From positions 1 through 9,121 of the forward strand of contig JACVCQ010000064.1 in assembly GCA_016741945.1 (NCBI GenBank): a DNA stretch of 9,121 nt, in the 5' to 3' direction. Source of the DNA: Chitinophagaceae bacterium (GTDB lineage Bacteria > Bacteroidota > Bacteroidia > Chitinophagales > Chitinophagaceae). The notes beneath the pieces were generated by a model. That model had not been told where the DNA came from, did not search any database, and saw only the letters and a list, made by a program, of their open reading frames with translations. Both the position numbers and the translations under genes were made by a program. Positions within the stretch are counted from its first letter, which is position 1, and every line of letters starts with the position of its first letter. This document shows positions 6,412 through 9,121 of this stretch, in pieces.

Positions 6412-7719
6412 CTACACCGTTTCTCCTTCCAAATCATAATCATATGCTTTGGTGATCTTTCCCTGTACAAAGGTTCCCGGTGATAGTTTTTTAGAAGAAT
6501 GTACCACTACTTCATTATCAACTTCTACACTATCGAATTCGGTACGACCTAAATAGCGGCCGGCTTCTTTTTTATCGATTAGCACTTTGAAGATCTTGCC
6601 GATTTTCTCTTGGTTCTTTTCGTAGCTGATTTCCTGTTGCACTTCCATTACTTCTTGTGCACGTTCGGCTTTTACTTCTGCGGGAATATTATCTTCCAGA
6701 TCATATGCACTGGTATTTTCTTCGTGACTATAACTGAAAATACCTACCCGATCAAAGCGATGTTCGCGAAGAAAATCTTTTAGCTCTTCGATATCTTCTT
6801 CCGTTTCACCGGGGAAACCAGCGATGAGTGTGGTTCTCAAACAAATGCCCGGCACTCGCTCTCTAATCTGATGAATCAATTCAGTCATTTCTTCACGCGT
6901 AATATTTCTGCGCATGGCTTTTAGCATATTGTTGCTGGCATGTTGCAGCGGCATATCCAAATACTTACAGATATTGTCACGTTCACGCATTACATCCAGT
7001 ACTTCCAACGGGAACTTACTGGGATAGGCATAATGCAATCGAATCCATTCCAAGCCTTTTACATCTGCCAAGGCGTTTAATAAGCGAGGCAACTCTCTTT
7101 TCTTATAAATATCCAATCCATAGTAAGTCAACTCCTGTGCAATCAGCATAATTTCTTTGACGCCTTTCTTTACCAAACTCTCTGCTTCTGCCACCAGCTC
7201 TTCAATAGGTTTGCTGACGTGTTGTCCGCGCATCAGTGGAATCGCACAAAAAGAACAGGTACGGTTACAGCCTTCACTGATCTTCATATAGGCATAATGC
7301 TGCGGCGTACTAAGTAATCTTTCGCCTATTAATTCAGACTTATAATCGGCTTCAAATTTTTTCAAGATCAATGGAAGTTCCATGGTTCCGAACCAGGCAT
7401 CTACTTCAGGCATTTCCGCCTCCAGATCACCACGGTAACGTTCACTTAAACATCCGGTCACATACACTTTATCCAATTTCCCTCTACGTTTCAATTCTAC
7501 CTGATCTAAAATCGTATTGATACTTTCTTCTTTGGCTTTATCAATAAATCCACAAGTATTCACAACTACGATATTGTGATCCAGTTTTGTATTCTCATGT
7601 ACCACATCAATGTCATTGGCGCTTAATTGTCCGCTAAGTACTTCACTGTCTACCAGATTCTTACTACAACCTAGTGTAATGATATTGACTTTGTCTTTTT
7701 TGAGTGTTTTCGACTTCAT
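6412..7719 (-). CDS. rimO: RimO, ribosomal protein S12 methylthiotransferase
   Basis: A 435-residue radical-SAM methylthiotransferase. RimO adds a methylthio group to a conserved aspartate of ribosomal protein S12 (uS12), using two 4Fe-4S clusters and SAM. The N-terminal UPF0004 domain has its three cluster cysteines: C18 (ITLGCSKNLVDSEVLSG), C56 (VVNTCGFIDKAKEES) and C90 (VTGCLSERY). The 'GC-S/P-KN-x-VDSE' form marks RimO rather than the tRNA enzyme MiaB. The radical-SAM triad is C151-NRT-C155-SF-C158. The C-terminal TRAM domain covers about 370-435. I choose the ATG at 7719: a longer frame from 7764 adds 15 residues (MLDGFVFESLPLQPA) unlike the family, and a strong promoter motif lies inside that extension. 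The longer start would overlap the acetyltransferase stop as TAATG, so translational coupling is the alternative reading. Its 3' end faces the hydroxylase gene. Confidence 0.95.
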   Translation of the reverse strand: MKSKTLKKDKVNIITLGCSKNLVDSEVLSGQLSANDIDVVHENTKLDHNIVVVNTCGFIDKAKEESINTILDQVELKRRGKLDKVYVTGCLSERYRGDLEAEMPEVDAWFGTMELPLILKKFEADYKSELIGERLLSTPQHYAYMKISEGCNRTCSFCAIPLMRGQHVSKPIEELVAEAESLVKKGVKEIMLIAQELTYYGLDIYKKRELPRLLNALADVKGLEWIRLHYAYPSKFPLEVLDVMRERDNICKYLDMPLQHASNNMLKAMRRNITREEMTELIHQIRERVPGICLRTTLIAGFPGETEEDIEELKDFLREHRFDRVGIFSYSHEENTSAYDLEDNIPAEVKAERAQEVMEVQQEISYEKNQEKIGKIFKVLIDKKEAGRYLGRTEFDSVEVDNEVVVHSSKKLSPGTFVQGKITKAYDYDLEGETV

Positions 7720-7728
7720 AGCTGGCTG

Positions 7729-7760
7729 CAAAGGTAGGGATTCGAAGACGAAGCCATCAA
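7729..7760 (-). promoter_or_regulatory. Promoter of rimO (TTG / TACCTTTG)
   Basis: On minus, TACCTTTG (7736 to 7729) is a perfect match to the Bacteroidota -7 box TAnnTTTG and is followed by CA. A TTG at 7760-7758 stands 21 bases upstream as a -33 element. Transcription would begin about 4-6 bases before the ATG at 7719, leaving almost no leader. This argues that the rimO start at 7719 is real and that rimO can be transcribed independently of the acetyltransferase gene. Confidence 0.6.
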
Positions 7761-7763
7761 GCA

Positions 7764-8267
7764 TTAAGCGTTTCTGTGAATGACATATACATCTAACTGC
7801 TTGCCATTTTGTTCCATCGATTCCAACTTTGCAAACCCTGTCTTTTCTAAAACAAATGCAGAAGCTATGTTTTTCGGCTCAGTAATAGCAAAAATTTGCT
7901 GCTGATCCGTATGTTCAAAAAACCAATGAAGGCCGTTGATTACCAATTCTTTTGCCCATCCTTTTCCTTGTGCCCAAGGCAACAGTGCATACCCAATATG
8001 AAAACCATCTCTATCAGGCATCATTAAAACAGAAAATGTTCCTGCAAATGCCAGGTTTGATTTTGCTGCTACATGGTAACGCCCAATCACAGAACCATTT
8101 TTGTATAAGTTGATATTTTCCATTAAAAAGGACCAGCATTCTTCTTTAGTTTTGACCGGTCGGATATAACGCATTACTTCCGGATGACTATTAAGGGCGA
8201 AAAAATCGACTTCATGGGTGTTATTAAACCGACTGACTATCAAGTGATTGGTATGAAACACATTCAT
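7764..8267 (-). CDS. GNAT family N-acetyltransferase, RimJ/RimL-like
   Basis: A complete 167-residue GNAT protein. The acetyl-CoA pyrophosphate loop is visible in IGYALLPWAQGKGWAKELV (91-109), where Q100-GKG-W-A fits the Q/R-x-x-G-x-G/A motif. N133-IASAFVLEKTGF (133-145) is the usual 'N-x-x-S-x-x-v-x-E-k-x-GF' helix and strand of the Acetyltransf_3 branch. The N-terminus (LIVSRFNNTHEVDFFALNSHPEVMRYI) has the family's 'L-x-x-R-x-x-x-x-D' opening and 'p-evmry' segment. It transfers an acetyl group from acetyl-CoA to an amine; the acceptor (protein N-terminus, small metabolite or other) cannot be told. The ATG at 8267 starts this conserved region directly. It is followed by rimO and its stop overlaps a possible upstream rimO ATG by one base. 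It is divergent from the sensor kinase gene across 75 bp. Proximity to rimO does not show that it modifies a ribosomal protein. Confidence 0.88.
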   Translation of the reverse strand: MNVFHTNHLIVSRFNNTHEVDFFALNSHPEVMRYIRPVKTKEECWSFLMENINLYKNGSVIGRYHVAAKSNLAFAGTFSVLMMPDRDGFHIGYALLPWAQGKGWAKELVINGLHWFFEHTDQQQIFAITEPKNIASAFVLEKTGFAKLESMEQNGKQLDVYVIHRNA

Positions 8268-8315
8268 TTTTTAATCTTTTTTTAATTTTTTCCGCATTAT
8301 CCGATGTAAAGGAAG

Positions 8316-8323
8316 CATTTTTG
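8316..8323 (+). promoter_or_regulatory. Possible -7 box of the sensor kinase gene in the divergent 75-bp gap
   Basis: CATTTTTG, followed by CA, matches the TAnnTTTG box at all but its first position and stands 19 bases before the ATG at 8343. No TTG is found at the -33 distance. The other half of the gap (about 8266-8290) is a run of T-rich tracts, a flexible AT-rich spacer upstream of the acetyltransferase start, in which I see no good box for that gene. Confidence 0.3.
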
Positions 8324-8342
8324 CAGGGCAATTTTCCGCCTT

Positions 8343-9121
8343 ATGAAAAATGTTTACCGGTTTTTTTCCAAACCCGGATTTCTATCCTCTAACTATACCC
8401 TAAAGTTCTTAGTCATTGCATTTATTGGTGTGCATATACCATTGATTGTTCTGATTATGGCGATCACGTTTCATTGGACTTCTTTAGAAGGCTGGAATAT
8501 CATTGTTGTAGCATTATTAGCTACCCTGATTGCGACCGCAGGTACATTATATCTATTACGAGGATTATTATGGCCTTTACACGAAGCCAAAAAAGCATTA
8601 TCTGATTATACCGGAAAAAAAATTATACCCGCATTACCCTTACATTATACTGATGAGGCCGGACAATTGCTACAGCAAGTACAATTGACCATCGATTCGA
8701 TGGATGGTTTATTAAGAGAAAGAAAAGACTTGCTTGCTTTGTTATCAAATGATTTAAGAACACCTTTTGCTGAAATGAGTCATATTGGATCTTTAATACA
8801 AACAGAAAAAAATCCAGATAACATTCAACAATATGGATTTTGGGTGCATAAAACAGCAAGCGAACAGCTCCGTTTTATTGAAGACATTGTCCTGATTCTT
8901 GAAGGTGGAAATGATGATAATCAATCGCATGTATATGAAAGTACCAAGGTTGAGCGAGTGATTGGTTTAGCAATTGATACACAGCACCTATCAGCATTAT
9001 CTAAACAAATACAAATTCTCAAACATGATATTCCCGATGTATTTGTGAAATGTAATCGTCGTTTATTGTCACAAGCCATTTCAAATATTATTGGTAATGC
9101 CATTAAGTTTTCACACAGAGA
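8343..9121 (+). CDS. Two-TM HAMP sensor histidine kinase with Asn in place of the H-box His (C-terminus cut by window edge)
   Basis: An open frame of 259 codons runs from ATG at 8343 to the window edge with no stop. Two membrane helices (about 20-43 and 52-73) are joined by only about 8 residues, so there is almost no periplasmic sensor. A HAMP-like segment follows (about 74-125: WPLHEAKKAL, then TDEAGQLL). The dimerisation/phospho-acceptor helix reads DLLALLSNDLRTPFAEM (129-145): the canonical SHE/DLRTP motif is present except that the phosphorylated His is N136 (codon aat, 8748-8750). The start of the ATPase domain is visible, with the N-box LLSQAISNIIGNAIKFS (241-257), N252 being the Mg-ATP asparagine; the G-boxes would lie beyond the window. 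By family knowledge such a protein should bind ATP but not autophosphorylate in the normal way; that prediction is inference, and a sequencing error (one base, CAT to AAT) is possible. The neighbouring acetyltransferase gene is divergent; no response regulator is in view. Confidence 0.85.
   Translation, partial: MKNVYRFFSKPGFLSSNYTLKFLVIAFIGVHIPLIVLIMAITFHWTSLEGWNIIVVALLATLIATAGTLYLLRGLLWPLHEAKKALSDYTGKKIIPALPLHYTDEAGQLLQQVQLTIDSMDGLLRERKDLLALLSNDLRTPFAEMSHIGSLIQTEKNPDNIQQYGFWVHKTASEQLRFIEDIVLILEGGNDDNQSHVYESTKVERVIGLAIDTQHLSALSKQIQILKHDIPDVFVKCNRRLLSQAISNIIGNAIKFSHR

Noticed and set aside
8778..8783. S146-H147 (in AEMSHIGS) as a displaced H-box histidine
   Set aside because: It is 11 residues past the conserved position and lacks the following E/D-L-R-x-P context, so it is unlikely to replace N136.
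8623..9103. Two minus-strand open frames opposite the sensor kinase
   Set aside because: Both are antisense to the HAMP, H-box and N-box coding region, which is clearly the real gene.
1..9121. Defence island, toxin-antitoxin pair or mobile element
   Set aside because: All substantial frames belong to recognisable housekeeping or widespread accessory families; no transposase, integrase, nuclease or toxin features were seen.

Overview
The window looks like an ordinary chromosomal segment of a member of the Bacteroidota, probably a Chitinophagaceae-like bacterium. This rests on three things: AT-rich intergenic DNA with TAnnTTTG-type -7 promoter boxes close to start codons, the near absence of Shine-Dalgarno sequences, and the gene families present (BshC, a secreted TlpA-like thioredoxin precursor, a HAMP sensor kinase). 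The genus-level placement is inference from style, not from a search. There is no rRNA, tRNA, insertion sequence, phage gene or CRISPR array, and no gene-free stretch longer than 300 bases.

Layout. Positions 1-623 (minus) hold the N-terminal part of a secreted TlpA/DUF4369-like protein that runs off the left edge. Then, all on minus, come a secreted serine hydrolase of the beta-lactamase class C fold (715-1803), the bacillithiol-synthesis enzyme BshC (1940-3544) and a DadA-like FAD amino-acid dehydrogenase (3677-4927). A membrane di-iron hydroxylase of the sterol desaturase/alkylglycerol monooxygenase type (5037-6335, plus) is divergent from the DadA-like gene and convergent with rimO (6412-7719, minus). 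rimO lies just downstream of a GNAT acetyltransferase gene (7764-8267, minus). Divergent from the latter, a two-TM HAMP sensor kinase (8343 onward, plus) runs off the right edge.

How the genes relate. They are mostly separate housekeeping or accessory functions rather than one pathway: low-molecular-weight thiol synthesis, ribosomal protein S12 methylthiolation, amino-acid oxidation, lipid oxidation, periplasmic hydrolysis and signalling. The only tight unit is GNAT-rimO, and even there a good promoter sits inside the 5' extension of the longer rimO reading frame, so I place the rimO start at 7719.

Points of most interest: (1) the sensor kinase has Asn instead of the phospho-accepting His in its H-box (S-N-D-L-R-T-P); (2) two unrelated intergenic elements, at 3603-3672 and 6294-6404, share one design, degenerate heptanucleotide repeats arranged as inverted pairs; (3) the second of these runs into the hydroxylase gene and encodes its last dozen residues. 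I found no convincing new multi-gene system.
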